In this document: positions 32,435-44,737 of the stretch, piece by piece
Position numbering within the stretch: position 1 is the stretch's first letter
Layout of the letters: each line of letters opens with the position of its first letter
NCBI GenBank assembly: GCA_022495005.1
Contig: JAGYXB010000456.1
Location: 186,001 to 250,000 of the forward strand
Direction: 5' to 3'
Source: Rhyacophila brunnea
Taxonomy: Eukaryota > Arthropoda > Insecta > Trichoptera > Rhyacophilidae
Length of the DNA: 64,000 nt
The notes under the pieces: generated by a model
The model's database searches: none
The model's input: only the letters and a program-made list of their open reading frames with translations
Told to the model about the DNA's origin: nothing
Program-made: the position numbers and the translations under genes

Positions 32435-34300
32435 TCTCTATATATATAAAAATCTCGTGTCACGATGTTTGTGGTCGAACTCCTCCGAAATGGCTCGACC
32501 GATTTTTATGAATTTTTTTTATGTATATTTTTTAGGTATGAGAATAGGTCAACAAGTATATTTCATACCGCTAGGTGATTAGGGTATCTCTATCCAGAAA
32601 ATTTTCTTTTATTTTTTTGACAATTTTTTTTTTGTATTTTTTTTATTATTTGGCATAAAAATACCTATAACCCCAAATTTTCACCCCTACCACCCTCCCA
32701 TTTTTAATCGCGATTTTATTATTTTTGTATGAACAAATTTAACCGTCGTTCGTATTTCAAACAGAACGAAATTATTTATGTTGTTGAATGACAGATGGCG
32801 CTACGTCCGAGAAGAATTCAAGAGAAGCGTCGCGTCATTTTGACATTTTATTCGGCATATCACAACGTAGTGCGTGCAAAATTTTGTACGATTTATTTTA
32901 ATTTACCTATTTTTATGTGCGTGTATTACAGTGCATAATGCCAGCAAGACGCAAGGGGGGCCATTTGGGCCGTCGAACGAATAAAGCAACAAACATGCGA
33001 AATAGTAGAGCAGAAAGAACAGACAAACAAATCCAACAAGATAACAAAAACGTGCGTGTAAGCATGTCGCAATTGCGTGCATCTCAATCACAAGAGGCAC
33101 GAGCTGAACGAAATCAACAACGACAATTGGAACGGAGCCAAGCACGCCGGTTCGTAGTTAACACACGCAGAGCAAATGACCGACAACGCCAACAAGTACA
33201 TCGAACATTTACATCCGCTTCGTTCCTTCGTCTCGCATTCGAGTACGAGCCAGATATTGAATATTCCGCTCATCCGAAAGTGCTGATTGGTGCTATGGAC
33301 AAAGAATGTCCCCATTGACATGCGCTCAAATTCAAACATGAGTCAGCCGGGATGTGTTGCGCATCAGGAAAAGTGCAACTACCAGAAATTGAGATACCAC
33401 CAGAATCATTGAACGGCTTGCTCATCGGCACGGTTCCAGATTCAAACCTGTTCCTGAAGTCCATTCGCACATTCAATTCATGCTTCCAAATGACTTCGTT
33501 CGGAGCAACAGAAATAGTTCACAATACTGCGGCAAATGTTCAACAATTCCATTCTACGTTCAAAATCAAAGGGCAAGTATACCACATAGTAAGCTCATTG
33601 CTGCCAATGCCAAACAAACCACATATTTTTTTACAAATCTACTTCGTGGGCGGTGAGGACAACAATCGTGTGGATGCACGTTGCGGCTACAATAACCTCA
33701 ATTTGCCTAATGCCAGGCGCATCGTCGGCGAACTGGACGCCATATTGAATGAGCACAATGAATTATTGAAATTCTTCAAAGCACACATGCACGAATTGCA
33801 AAGTGACAATCACGCTATTGTCATCAATCCTGATAAAACACCAGCTGGAGAGCACGTGCGTCGATTCAATGCGCCTGTTATTGACGACATTGCTGGAATC
33901 ATGGTTGGCGACCGCACATCGACCCGAGAAATCGTGATTCGAAGACGAAACAATAATCTGGAGTTCATCGCTGACACACACCGTTCATACGACTCTCTCC
34001 AATATCCGCTAATTTTCTGGAAGGGACAAGACGGATATTGCATAAACATTCAACAACGAGATTCTGTCACAGGTAATTCATTCATTATGAAAATCATTAC
34101 TCATTTTGAATTGAGACAGTGAATGGTTGATGTTTTTTTTGTTTTTATCGGCGGTCATCGTCTACAGCGCTCTATTCCTCTTTCTGTCATAGATCCCATC
34201 CCCACACACTTACGATATATTCGTTATTTTTTTATTTAACAACCAAAGTATTCACTAGAAATAATTTATATGACAGAACAACGTTTGCCGGGTCAGCTAG
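32435..34300 (+). mobile_element. Helitron, internally deleted, exact insertion site
   Basis: An 1866-bp rolling-circle transposon. It starts TCTCTATATATATAAAAATC (5' TC) and ends GTTTGCCGGGTCAGCTAG (3' CTAG). It is inserted between A and T with no duplication, the Helitron signature. The empty site GATAA|TCTATTTATA is preserved in the paralogous repeats at 23461-24165 and 24695-26085. The N-terminal protein region is present, but the catalytic Rep motif and the whole helicase are deleted, so this copy is non-autonomous. Confidence 0.95.
32938..34122 (+). pseudogene. Helitron protein N-terminal region, one in-frame stop
   Basis: From the ATG at 32938 the frame reads MPARRKGGHLGRRTNKATN, then a basic Gln/Arg-rich stretch, then ECPH. 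A single TGA (33316-33318) interrupts, and the same frame continues HALKFKHESAGMCCASGKVQ. The stop replaces a cysteine position of the zinc-finger-like CPxCxALKF..E..GMCC.SGKV motif, which is characteristic of insect Helitron proteins. The rest matches the region leading into the Helitron_like_N/Rep domain: FSMTSF-like, GRIVGELD-like and YPLIFWKGQDGY blocks. Homology stops after RDSVTGN, near 34075, where the catalytic HUH Rep and helicase should begin. The 133- and 256-codon frames are the two halves. Confidence 0.9.
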
Positions 34301-34599
34301 TCTATTTATATAATTTTGAAGCCTTATTATCCTATATATTTATTTTAAACATTTGATGACTGCAAAAAGTATTTTTATTACATAAAATAATATTCTTTTA
34401 AACCTCTCGTTCTAATGTTTTAGAATATAGTCATATTTCAGTACATCCATGTGCAGTGGTGTTAAGATTTTTTAGATTTATTAATTTTTAAATGTATTTA
34501 CAAAACCATTAGTAAAATTAATGTTAACATTATATAGTGACATATTTACGATAAAAAATATATTTTATAATCTTTGTGATCCCAAATTTGAGTTATCAG

Positions 34600-35510
34600 G
34601 GGAACACAAGTCAATACTACCAAGATTGGAAGAATTCTCATAAGTCGGAAAAAATACGTGACTAAATATAAATATTATCTAGTGTTTAAGCTACAATATC
34701 TAAGCATACCTAAGGCTAAGAGGAAGCCAGTTGGATAAAGCCACGGATAGCATACTGTTTTTGTGATACTGCATATTATATTTGTTATTTCTCCTATACA
34801 CTGTTTCTTTGTTTTTAAACGTCATGTTGTAAACGTCTTCAATTTATAATTTGTAATATTCACGGTATGTAAAAAATAAATAAATTTTAATTTGAAAAAA
34901 AGCCACAGGTAAAGAAGTCTCAAAAAATTCTTGGATATTCTCTTAAAAGTTGGATATGCCTGCTCTGTAGAAAAAGCAAAAGATACCGGATAGATAACAA
35001 AACTTATTATTTTATTAGATGTAATAATACTAATATAGTTAGTAATTACACCATGATAATGGTATTTTTCAGAAAAAAACGTTGGGCTATCAAAAGATGT
35101 AAATTTAAATGCTAATAATTTTCAATGTCTTTGTTAATAATTAAGCTGACATCATGCAAAAAAACCATTCAGTAATACGTATGATTACTGAGAACTCATG
35201 CAGGAGGCAAATTACAGTGCATTTTAATACATACCATACAACTAACTATTTTCCTAAGTAGGTAAGTAATCAACCATCTATATAAAACTTTGAACAATAA
35301 CCCAACTATAAAAGTGTGCGCTCGAAACTTACCATGACTGACATTTTAAGTACCTACTATTATCTAGGTTTCAAAAAGTTATACTAGGTACATTTTTATG
35401 GATACAAAATATTTCCAAGTGCTAATACGATAAAACGTATGAGATGTTGTGACGGTGTGCAGAAATCAAAGTAAATTACTATTTTTGCTAATAAGTCGAG
35501 CACATGTACA
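34600..35510. other. Intergenic, no gene seen
   Basis: AT-rich DNA without supportable features. Confidence 0.5.
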
Positions 35511-35514
35511 AAAT

Positions 35515-35665
35515 GTTTTTACGAAAAATGGTGGTCAGTCATTCGCCCAGCACACTGGATCAACAAAATACACATTGAGTAACAGCATGCATTTTTGAGC
35601 AGCTGCGGGATCGAACCCTCAGCTTACGGTTTCTTAGATGGCCACCCTCCCTACACGGCTGCAAA
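35515..35665 (-). repeat. Diverged tRNA-derived SINE, copy 5
   Basis: ACGAAAAATGGTGGTCAGTC and CGCCCAGCACACTGGATC correspond to ACGAGAAATGGATGTCAGCC and TTGCTCAACC in the other copies. GGGATCGAACCC follows, a strong box-B complement, with CACGGCTGC at the tRNA 5' end. It is more GC-rich than its surroundings. Confidence 0.55.
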
Positions 35666-35669
35666 GAGT

Positions 35670-37235
35670 TCAGTGGTTAGTATCTATTTATTGTTAATCC
35701 GTTGAAAAAAATAAAAAAGATGACCAGTAATAACGGAATTTTAAAGTAGCATACTTTTTAGTTGTGGGTTGCTGGAAAAAATGATAAGTCGATAATTTAG
35801 GTATTTAGAGTTAACAACGGATTTTGTGTTTGAAATTTAAGGTCATGCGATATATTATAGAACATGCACAAAAATCACAGAGAAATTAGCATTATAACAG
35901 ATTTTAGAGGGCATTTCATATCATAGCATAATTTCAAGACTTTACAACTTTTGGCAGTAACCCCACAATCATACCTACATAATTTGGAATAAGTAGTACC
36001 TACCAGTAGCATGGAATTGACCTTGGATTGAATTGAGATTTAGCCAAATCCAGCTTCTGACAGTCTTATGATAAATAGTTGACTTGTAGTGTCTATGTCA
36101 TATCCGACAAATTAAACATCGGGTATAAAATTTTGTTATCATACTTCGCATTGGTACTGGCGATTTGGCCATCCAGTGAAATAATTGTTGTTCTGGATAA
36201 AACGACATTATAAAAATCACATGTAATTGTTGTTAAGTACAGGATCCATCTCTGATCAACGTCATCTACGGAACGAGCGCTATACTCACTATGCCACTAT
36301 ACCTAATAGGCTAATATGATCACAAGTAAAAAACCACCAACTATGTACCAAAACTCTTCTTCTATAGAGATGGAATTCAGATGTATTAAATTGAAGCAAT
36401 GGAAAGCTGCTTTTTACCAATTCATTACCAATTTACTTAATTAAGTTAATTACCAATTCATTTACATATTACTTCACACGTCTACTACGACATTCCACTA
36501 TACTTGACTATGATTTCAGATTCACCCAGTTTGTTAATTGCACACATGATTTTAATATATGTGTGCAGATATTGCTAAAATATGCATTATATACGAAAAT
36601 CCATAGACTTGGATAGTGTTTAATTAAATTCGATTTCAGTTTGACATTTTAGGCGTTTAACATAATATTGTCATCTCACAGCGGATATTTGAATATAAAA
36701 TTTAGCTATAGCTTTATGTTGAAAAATAATCGTATTATTTCTTCGTAAATTTTATGTATGTAGCTAAATGGAATATATTGAGCATTATTTTAACGATCAA
36801 TAATCACATAACACATCAATAAATGAGTACGTAATTTATAAGTCAGAACGCAAAGAGCCGTTCTGTTTTCTGGATTGCCAATAGAAGAAAACAAAATATT
36901 TACTTATCACAACGCAACCATACGTATATACAATCGTTGGATTTTAAAATCGTCCACATGTCATATTAATAATGGTTACATGTAAATTGTACGAATTGTT
37001 CTCCCGAGGTGGAGAACTAACCTCCCATTACTAAAGCCTAATGGGAGGGCAAAAACTCTGTTCATCCAATTCGCTACGAATGTTGATCATATATTCCACC
37101 TACATGAGGATGAGTATATGAGTGGGCGTTGTTTTATAAATTCTAAAAATATGGTCTACCTAGTTTATTTGATGTAATTACATGTACCTAGCTGCTTTAT
37201 AATTATTTTAGTATTTACATTGTGATTCCAATATT
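35670..37235. other. Intergenic, weak tRNA-like word
   Basis: No gene seen. At about 36240-36303 a minus-strand TAGTGGCATAGTGAGTATAG resembles a box A, but no good box B follows. Confidence 0.45.
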
Positions 37236-37240
37236 GTATA

Positions 37241-37636
37241 TCGAGGGTATACTGACAGAACGCATTATTTCAGTTTTTGCTGTTTTTCTGTTTTAAATGC
37301 CAAAATGTATACAATTTTACGCTCTACGTCCTGGTAAACGCACAAAGGCATAGGATATAATGGTGAGAAAATAGAAACATTATTAAATCATATTGTTATT
37401 TTTTTTATTCTGATAGAAAGCATGCTAATGACCTAATGCGTTCTGCGTATACAAAATACAGGACTTGTAACATGTCGTATATTGCCATAAAGGTTAGTGT
37501 TTATAATGTAGAAAAAATGTTTTTAAATCATAAAAAAAAAACGTGGGAGAAAGCTTTGAAAAAAAATAAAGTTCTTTTTGCGATTATCTCAAAACCTGTT
37601 TTAATGAGTTAATGCTTTCTGTCAGTATACCCTCGA
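37241..37636. mobile_element. TA-flanked MITE (mariner-type)
   Basis: A 396-bp element with inverted ends TCGAGGGTATACTGACAGAA, extended to GCATTA with one mismatch (28 of about 29 bp). It is flanked by TATA on both sides (37237-37240 and 37637-37640), consistent with a TA target duplication. The centre is non-coding. Its TIR differs from that of the mariner at 4248-5552. Confidence 0.88.
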
Positions 37637-38202
37637 TATATACTATTTATTTGTTTTTACACTGGTTTAATACTATTTATATGTTTTTAAATGTCATGTT
37701 GTGAACGACTTAAATATATAATAAGATTTATAAAGTTAACTAGCTATAACGACTGCTTAATCTGATACCGGCCAACTTCATTGGGACAAATTGTTCAGGA
37801 AGGAGATAAAAACATAATAATTTAACTATCGAGCGGAATTTAACAATTTTAAAAATACACTACTTGGATTTTTTTTACAAATAAGCTGCACTATGAATTA
37901 ATACAATATTTTAGCTTTCTTTTTTATATAAAGTTTATATAAATAGTGGAGTTGTTCCATTTTTAATATTGGAAATTTGGCACCTGCAGTTGACTGTTTT
38001 GTTTGAAGAACGATAATGCATTTATTTATAGGTTTAGAAGTTTGAAATTTTGTGTAAGCATAGAAAACATGTTTTATAACAAAATGTCATCAAAATCACA
38101 TTTTTGGTCAAAAGTGGAGTTAGCTGGTTTGCAGACTAAGTAGTCGATATGTAAAATAAATAAAATTGAATTTAAATTCCATCAAGCACCTTCGGTCGAG
38201 AG

Positions 38203-38946
38203 CAGTGGTGGCTCGACGACTTTCTAGGTGGTGGGGTTAAGTCATTAATTATTAAATATAAATAATAATATCTACATACTTTCTCATACTATAGGTACAT
38301 TACGTACCGAGCTACTTATAATAATACGATTTTACTAATGAGGAAATGAGTATTTTTTCAAAATAAATAGTATGATTATCTGAGTCGTTAGGTACTTAAT
38401 CACATTTAAAAAGCGTGCTTAAAATTATCAACTTAATTAATAAGTAATAATAATTGTTATAGACTTAACATTATCAGTTATGTACAACACATACAGCGAG
38501 CGTTTTTACTCACCTAGGGGTTATTTGATTCGCTCCCCAGTATGCGTATACTAACGCTAATGCATTAACATCCTTTGTAGGACTAGATTTGGATGGGACT
38601 GAGTGACCTCGGTCAGCGGAAAATAGACGCTATAGCTTTCTTAATTTGTACATACTTGTCACTGTGAAATAGGGCGTATTTAATTTATTTAATTATTTTA
38701 TTACATCGTAATTATCATAATGTTATGTTATAACATAAGTATTTGCAATCATTGATCTATTTATTTGTATAATAATAATAAATATCAACCTATGTAAAAT
38801 TGCGACAGTTTTAGATGGATAAAATAAATTAAATAGTTCAAGTAAGTATGTACTTAAGTAGGAATATTATGACAATGATAAAAATATCGGACGTGTATCG
38901 GATGTGGGGATTGTCCATATGAACCCTTAAGGTAGAGCCGCCCCTG
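38203..38946. mobile_element. hAT-type MITE (CAGKGGYGGCTC family), copy 2, perfect 8-bp duplication
   Basis: A 744-bp element beginning CAGTGGTGGCTCGACGAC and ending GGTAGAGCCGCCCCTG. It has the exact duplication GTCGAGAG at 38195-38202 and 38947-38954. The flanks TTAAATTCCATCAAGCACCT and TATTAATATTA resemble 45195-45260, where the same sequence lacks the insert, so an approximate empty site is in the window. Confidence 0.95.
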
Positions 38947-39256
38947 GTCGAGAGTATTAATATTAAAAATGAATTTGTATTACATTTCGCCGTAGCACAA
39001 TTTTATTCACTGTGAGCTTTCATAACTAAAATAGATGACCGTATGACGGATAGCATTGCAGACAGTAATGTTCTAATAATTTATTAAATTCGATAAGAAC
39101 ATTTTAATTTGACATTAATTGATTGGTATCAAAATATGTTTGATAACATCGCTGTAATTATCAGATGTTTGACATGTATGAGTTGATACTTACGAGCACC
39201 TACCAGAATTTTATTCAAATTATACAATATGATTGAATTTCTAATTTCCTTACCTA

Positions 39257-39906
39257 TAGGGATTGCAATACCGGTATTCAATTATTTATCGATAAAGAAA
39301 TACCGGTTTCAAAAATCCAAAATACCGGTATTTTCGGTATTAAGAAAGCATGAATTTAATGTTATTTTTCATTTGATTGACTGACAGGGCAGAAAAGTAT
39401 AGATGTATTTCATAGTTTTTTTTCCCAATTGCGAATTGTATATTAAATTTAGTGTATGCTGCCAAAACGCAAATATATTAAGAAAAACCAACAAAAGTTA
39501 AAAAAACATTAAAAAGAAAATCCCTCTAATATACTTATAGAATTATCTCGATGAATTAAAAAAATTCGAAAAAGAAAACATTCGTGGTAAATATTTCCAA
39601 TTATTTTATAACTGTTGATCCAACGTTGAATTTCAGAGGGATTTTTTTGTATCCGCCTGCTTATAGTATTTGTAAAAATTAGCAGTCCTAAAATATAATC
39701 ATCTATACATATTAAGGTAGACATAATAAATGTAGGTGAGTATTATATTTTGCTATCAAATTGTGTTTTAAATAGATTTTAATAGTTATATTTATTGATA
39801 AGTACTTCTTTGTTTGTATAATATATTTTGATGAATACCGGTATTCAGTAAGAAATACCGAAATACCCGTTATTGATAATATATTCATTCGGTATTGCAA
39901 TTCCTA
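39257..39906. mobile_element. hAT-type MITE (TAGGRATTGCAATACCG ends), perfect 8-bp duplication
   Basis: A 650-bp element starting TAGGGATTGCAATACCGG and ending CGGTATTGCAATTCCTA. It is flanked by the exact duplication CTTACCTA (39249-39256 and 39907-39914). The subterminal regions carry many ACCGGTATT/AAATACCG words in both orientations, a likely array of transposase-binding sites. The ORFs inside are AT-rich noise. Confidence 0.95.
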
Positions 39907-39914
39907 CTTACCTA

Positions 39915-41110
39915 CATATTATTTTCTTCTGTCTTTCCCGTGTATTCCGGTAATTTTTATTACTTACGTATTTTATTTGGAAATAAATTTGATCTTTATA
40001 CTATATGGCCATCTATTTTCGATACAATATATCACGATGGTACTACTAATAATTTATTATTATACGTCTAAGTTCTTTACTACTGCACCTTAAAATGCAA
40101 GTTTATTTGTTTATGTTTGTTTAGCGTTGCTAAACGAAGCGTGTCTGTGTAGTCTTATTTAATATGCATGGTTGTCTGCTGTAAAGAAATAAAAAAATAA
40201 CGTAATGGGGGAGAATTAAATTTCAATTAGCTTTGTGTTTTATGAGTAGCATTTTTTCGCTTTTTTATTCATAAGCAAATATTTTAATAATACGTTCAGT
40301 TTATGGGCTTTGTATCACGGTGATGTGAAGAGATCCACAACCTGCAAACAGAGAACATGAACACAATTTCTTTGGAAGTCCACAGGAATGGTGTAAATTA
40401 TTGTAAATCACAGAACAGATTAATAAATAGAATTCCGCTAGGCTATATTCCAATACACTACATTTTGAATGTGTGAGTGTCCTACGAAAATGAACCACGC
40501 ATTATTATAGACGTGCAATAGTGTATATTGTAATACACCAATATTAAATGAGCCTAAATGCACAAGCCGAGAACAGTTATCAGTATTCGACGTAGGTATA
40601 ACGTATTCGTAAGTTTTTCCCGTATTCTCCCACACTCGACATCGGTAGCCTGCTTCTTCACACCCGTCAGGTATTTCAGTTCCCATTATTTCTGAGTTCT
40701 GGTGTAATTATCTATCATTTTTTATACAAAATTACCATGGTTTTTACAATTCTAAGCGTCTGGGCTCAAGCTATGCTTGAACAGCAACTTTGACGTTAAA
40801 ATATCACGCCGAAAAGCAAAATTTTTGCGATTTTTTTTGCGGATGTTAAACCTCCTTAAATGAGGAAAGGCGAAGAAGTTGACTGTTTTAAATACTTGAT
40901 TCTGTCAGCCTTTGTAAAAACACTGCCGACTTCTTTCGATCTCAGAATTTTTCTTGCATTTGTGTAGCAGTTAGTCTCGGTAGGTATTATGTATAATTTA
41001 TTACTATATTGTTAGGCATTGTTAGAACTTTCTAGAGAGACAGTATTATGTGGTAACACTATTTTTTTTTTTAATAACCATGCCCTAGTTTTTTCGTACA
41101 AGGTGGTTGA
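39915..41110. other. Intergenic, no gene seen
   Basis: No supported gene. A short stretch near 40870-40910 (EEVDCFKYL in one frame) recalls a LINE reverse transcriptase but is too short to call. Confidence 0.45.
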
Positions 41111-41119
41111 GAGGGATGG

Positions 41120-41400
41120 TTACATTAATGTGCAGTACATAATTATGTTCCTCCATTTATATCTTTAATTTTCTTTATGACCAGAACTAAATATTTTGTG
41201 TAGTGTTCTTGTGTTGTTTTGTTGTTTAGTATTTTGTAAGGTTTTTGGGGGTCAATTTCATGGTTATGCTGTCTACATAGAGTTCTGAGAGTCTATCGCT
41301 CCTTTTTTAGTAGAAGGCAGTCGTGCCATACAGTTTGAAATATGTAGCCGTCACATAGATAACTACGTCCCTCAATTTAATTCTATTTAGATAGGCTCGC
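41120..41400 (-). pseudogene. Possible LINE ORF2 C-terminal relic
   Basis: The minus strand, over two frames, gives AYLNRIKLRD, then YIFQTVWHDCLLLKKERYRL and SELYVDSI. This loosely follows the post-RNase-H tail of R1/LOA-type LINEs (YL.R.K......C.CG..QT..H.L..C). The paired cysteines are mostly lost. Assignment is tentative. Confidence 0.35.
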
Positions 41401-42865
41401 ACTGCTACGTAGCCTATTAGTAAGTATTTTTGTGAGTTTGTGTGATATTTTTATGTTCCTTGCAAGAGTGATGGCACTAACGCCGCCAATACAGGATACT
41501 ATACAAACCGATCGAGGCGTGATAATAAATATGGACCCCACCAGGTGCGCGCACAAGGTAGGGGGGGGGGGATCCGGACTCAAATACAGATTACGAAAAA
41601 TACAAATTATTTATGTAAATAGAATATTACTTCTTTTTATTCTTCATCAGGACCTCATGACAGAGGATTGTGACTCGGATGATTTTGCTGTCAAACAGCC
41701 TTGTTGGCTCTACTCTTCTCGGCATTGTACCATACGCAAGGCCTATGGCCACTGGAAGATCCGTGGCACTCAAATTGGTGCAACTATCTAGGTAGGTACA
41801 TGTCTAAATGACAAAACAGCTCGGACGACACAAATAATCCTAAAAAGTATGACTTCTGCGCTATTGCATTCGATAAAGCAACCTTTGTTATACATCCAGG
41901 AGGTGTTTGTCGCTATTATACTAGAGCGGAGTTTCTAGGTACGGGGAATTTAGATGGAAAAAATGCGGTGGGTTCCATGGTTGAAACGACGAGATGCTTT
42001 AACTTTAAACAATAGACAGGGTAAATGTGTAAGTCAGGGGTTTTGTCAACACTGCCTTCTCACATCACCTTAAAAATCAATAACAAATTATTAACACAAA
42101 AAAAATGATCGACCTTCCGTAACAAACGTTCACCTGTGCGACTTTTTTTTGTAGCTGACTAAGGTAGATCTTTGGATTCAAATCACCCAATGTGAAGTTC
42201 ACACTATATTTTATATTGAAAGAATCGCTGTCAAGCATTTCTCAAAAAAACAAAACTGGGCAGTCTGATTATCTATCCAATTAATACAGGTTGATATTTC
42301 GCTGCGAACACAGGTAATTATTATATTTTCTATGTTGATACTGGTGTAAGAAAAAAAACGGTTTACTTAGGTATAATTTCGCACGGGATTCAATTGTTTG
42401 CCATATATGTTCATCATATTATAATTATGTAATAATAAATGACAAAAGCCGTGTGGGTGGGTAATAATCTTGCATAATAAATTGCTATGTGTCGTTTGAA
42501 TGTCGCTATTAGCGCTCATTTCTACACTTTCAATTTTTCTACGATTGACGTGTTTATCAATATGGGTTATGTTTACATACAGACATGGAAATGTTGTGAA
42601 TAACTAACGAAGTACTTGTACACGTTGCTAATTGATCCGTGTAGTTTCAATTGTTGTTTACTCAGCTTTTGACATGCGTTGAGTTAGTGGCAGGCCATGC
42701 GTTGCATAGGGGCATCATACTATAGATGGCTTTGAATGAAGTGTTACAACTTTTGAAAGCGGTGGCGGTTTTCAATGAAGCAGACGATGCGGTCGCTTCG
42801 TTAGAAAGAATCTACATCTTAGTTTAAAAATAATTCAAACAAAAAATCTTGACAAACTGTTAAGA
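41400..42865. other. Intergenic, no gene seen
   Basis: A homopolymer G run lies at about 41562-41570. The 119-codon frame at 41432-41791 has no ATG at its first codon and no motif. A 33-codon ATG frame at 42725-42826 is leucine-rich but unsupported. Confidence 0.45.
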
Positions 42866-42869
42866 CGAT

Positions 42870-43411
42870 ACTTCAGTGAAACGGAAAATAATTTTCAACT
42901 ATAGGCGCGACGAAATTTTGGACTCGCTGGCATTCGGAGAGTAAACGTCGAGGTGTAAATACGTCAATTTGTTTCGTGATGGCGACGGGGGTATTGATTC
43001 TTAAATCGTGTAAAGATGACTAAAAACGTTACCCATTTACTTGAAAAAGAAAACATGGCAATGAATATATTATTATTGTCACTAATAGAACAAAAAAAAA
43101 TGCCCACTACCACCCGTCATATATGTACAGCCGTGGATATGCACGGCCGCTTTCTATGACGCTTTAAACGTGTCTGAAAGAAGTGATTTTAAGTGCTCAT
43201 TCCGTCCCGAGACGGAGCCGCACGGGACTGATGCTGCAACCATGCACCGTAGTGCTTAAAGAAGAAGAAGAAACAGAATATTAAATGGACGCATGTTGGA
43301 TTTCTATGAAAAATTATATTTCGTTCGGCATGCGTCATTTTCACCCGCGACCCGCAATCCGCGCATCGCCTAGCCACGATCTTTTAGACCATGCCTCAAC
43401 TGAACTGTATC
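42870..43411 (-). repeat. Dispersed repeat family K, copy 3, with insert
   Basis: It begins CTTCAGTGAAACGG and ends GCCTCAACTGAA, possible 12-bp inverted ends. It matches copy 1 in orientation. An insert of about 180 bp at about 43092-43271 interrupts it. Confidence 0.7.
43092..43271 (+). mobile_element. Insert with (GAA) tail, SINE-like
   Basis: This segment is absent from the other three family-K copies. It starts ATGCCCACTACCACCCGTCA, is comparatively GC-rich with CCGTGGATATGCACGG (a short hairpin), and ends TTAAAGAAGAAGAAGAAA. A trinucleotide A-rich tail suggests a retroposed small element. No clear target duplication was seen. Confidence 0.55.
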
Positions 43412-43414
43412 AAT

Positions 43415-44735
43415 AAATGGTTTGTACGACGATTTAAAAAAAATGTGTAGGTAGGTACCTATTTATCAGTATAAGATAGGCAGTCGAAAATAAATAATAA
43501 AATATGTACCTAAGTATTTACGAATATATAATATGTAAGGAATTATCAGAAAATATAAATACTAAAAATGAAAAGGGACGACATTCTAAGTGTACTTACA
43601 GGCGGTACTTTTCCAAGGAATGTCAATGCTTTAAGTTAGCAATAGGTTTTAAAGCTCTACAAATCTTAACAATTAAAAAAAAATCTCGTTCAATTGTTGA
43701 AAAAATAAGTCATCAATTTACAAACATTGTAGGTACCTACCTACACTTAAGTCCAAAATTAAAACTAGAATATTATTAATTATGACGTTAACTCCACTCT
43801 AGCAAATTATTATAGGTAATGATAATAAACGATGTCATTATTTGTCATGTCACCTGAAAGTATGTAATTTCCATTAGGTCATTTCCATTTATTTCAACTA
43901 CTAATTTGAAGGTTTTCCAATAACATTATGTGACATATTTATATTTTAATGATCAATATGGCAATTACGATATTAAATTCTTAATTATTTTTATAACAAA
44001 CGCAAAGCGGCTATTCTTACTGTTTTTCGAAACCATTAACATGAGAATTAACAATGTAATATGAACTCAATTATTTATTGTCAGTCTTCTGAGTTTTGGG
44101 TTTATATACGTGAGCTTATAATTTCTTAGAAACATAAGATAAGAAATGACATTTAAATTAAAAGGCAACTAAAGCTTTTTATTACACAAAACAAAGTAAA
44201 GAAAACGTGTGTTTTAGATACTTGATGCGGATTGAAAAAAATCATATTCCAGGTAAAAGAAAATCAGGCGTGTACTTAGTTTTAACGGGTAAAGAATCTA
44301 AACCAGCTTTATATTCCAGTTAACAGTTTCAAATGTAAAATATTGTTTTGTTGAAAGCAAATCTTCGTAAATAAGACGGCAGTTAATTATTAGGAAATCG
44401 TTAGAATTTCATTTAATGAAATCGAATTGAATAATAATATGTACAAATTTAATATTGAATTGAACAGATGCAACGAACCACTACGTAATAGCATTCCGTG
44501 TATTAGGAAGTGCACAAACTTTAAATGTAAGTATATAATTGGAACCCAACCCTTCCTCAAACTACAGCGATGTTAAAAGAGCGATTTACACGCTACGGTG
44601 TCATGGATACACGCGCTGTATGTGGCGCAGGAGCGAGATAAAACTTAATAAGCGTGTAAATTAATAATTATAAGGGTTTATTTAGGGAATGATATGAAAA
44701 AGGTAAACTTCCAATATATATGAGCAACTACTATC
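43415..44735. other. Intergenic, no gene seen
   Basis: The 91-codon frame at 43504-43779 starts with a real ATG and is lysine-rich, but no family or splice context is recognised. Confidence 0.45.
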
Positions 44736-44737
44736 GA

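Larger units (their letters stand above)
32346..34591. repeat. Third copy of the palindrome family, interrupted by a Helitron
   Basis: The left part (32346-32434) matches the start of 23461-24165: CACATGCTCAGGG, CAAAATGGAGC and CTTAAACGTTGTAGATAA. The right part (34301-34591) continues TCTATTTATATAATTTTGAA as far as GATCCCAAATTTGA. The remainder of the arm is absent. The sequence between the parts is the Helitron. Confidence 0.88.

Noticed and set aside
41432..41791. 119-codon plus-strand frame
   Set aside because: Its first codon is not ATG, it crosses a long G run that invites sequencing error, and no domain is recognisable.
42725..42826. 33-codon ATG frame, leucine-rich
   Set aside because: Too short to separate from chance, with no context to support translation.
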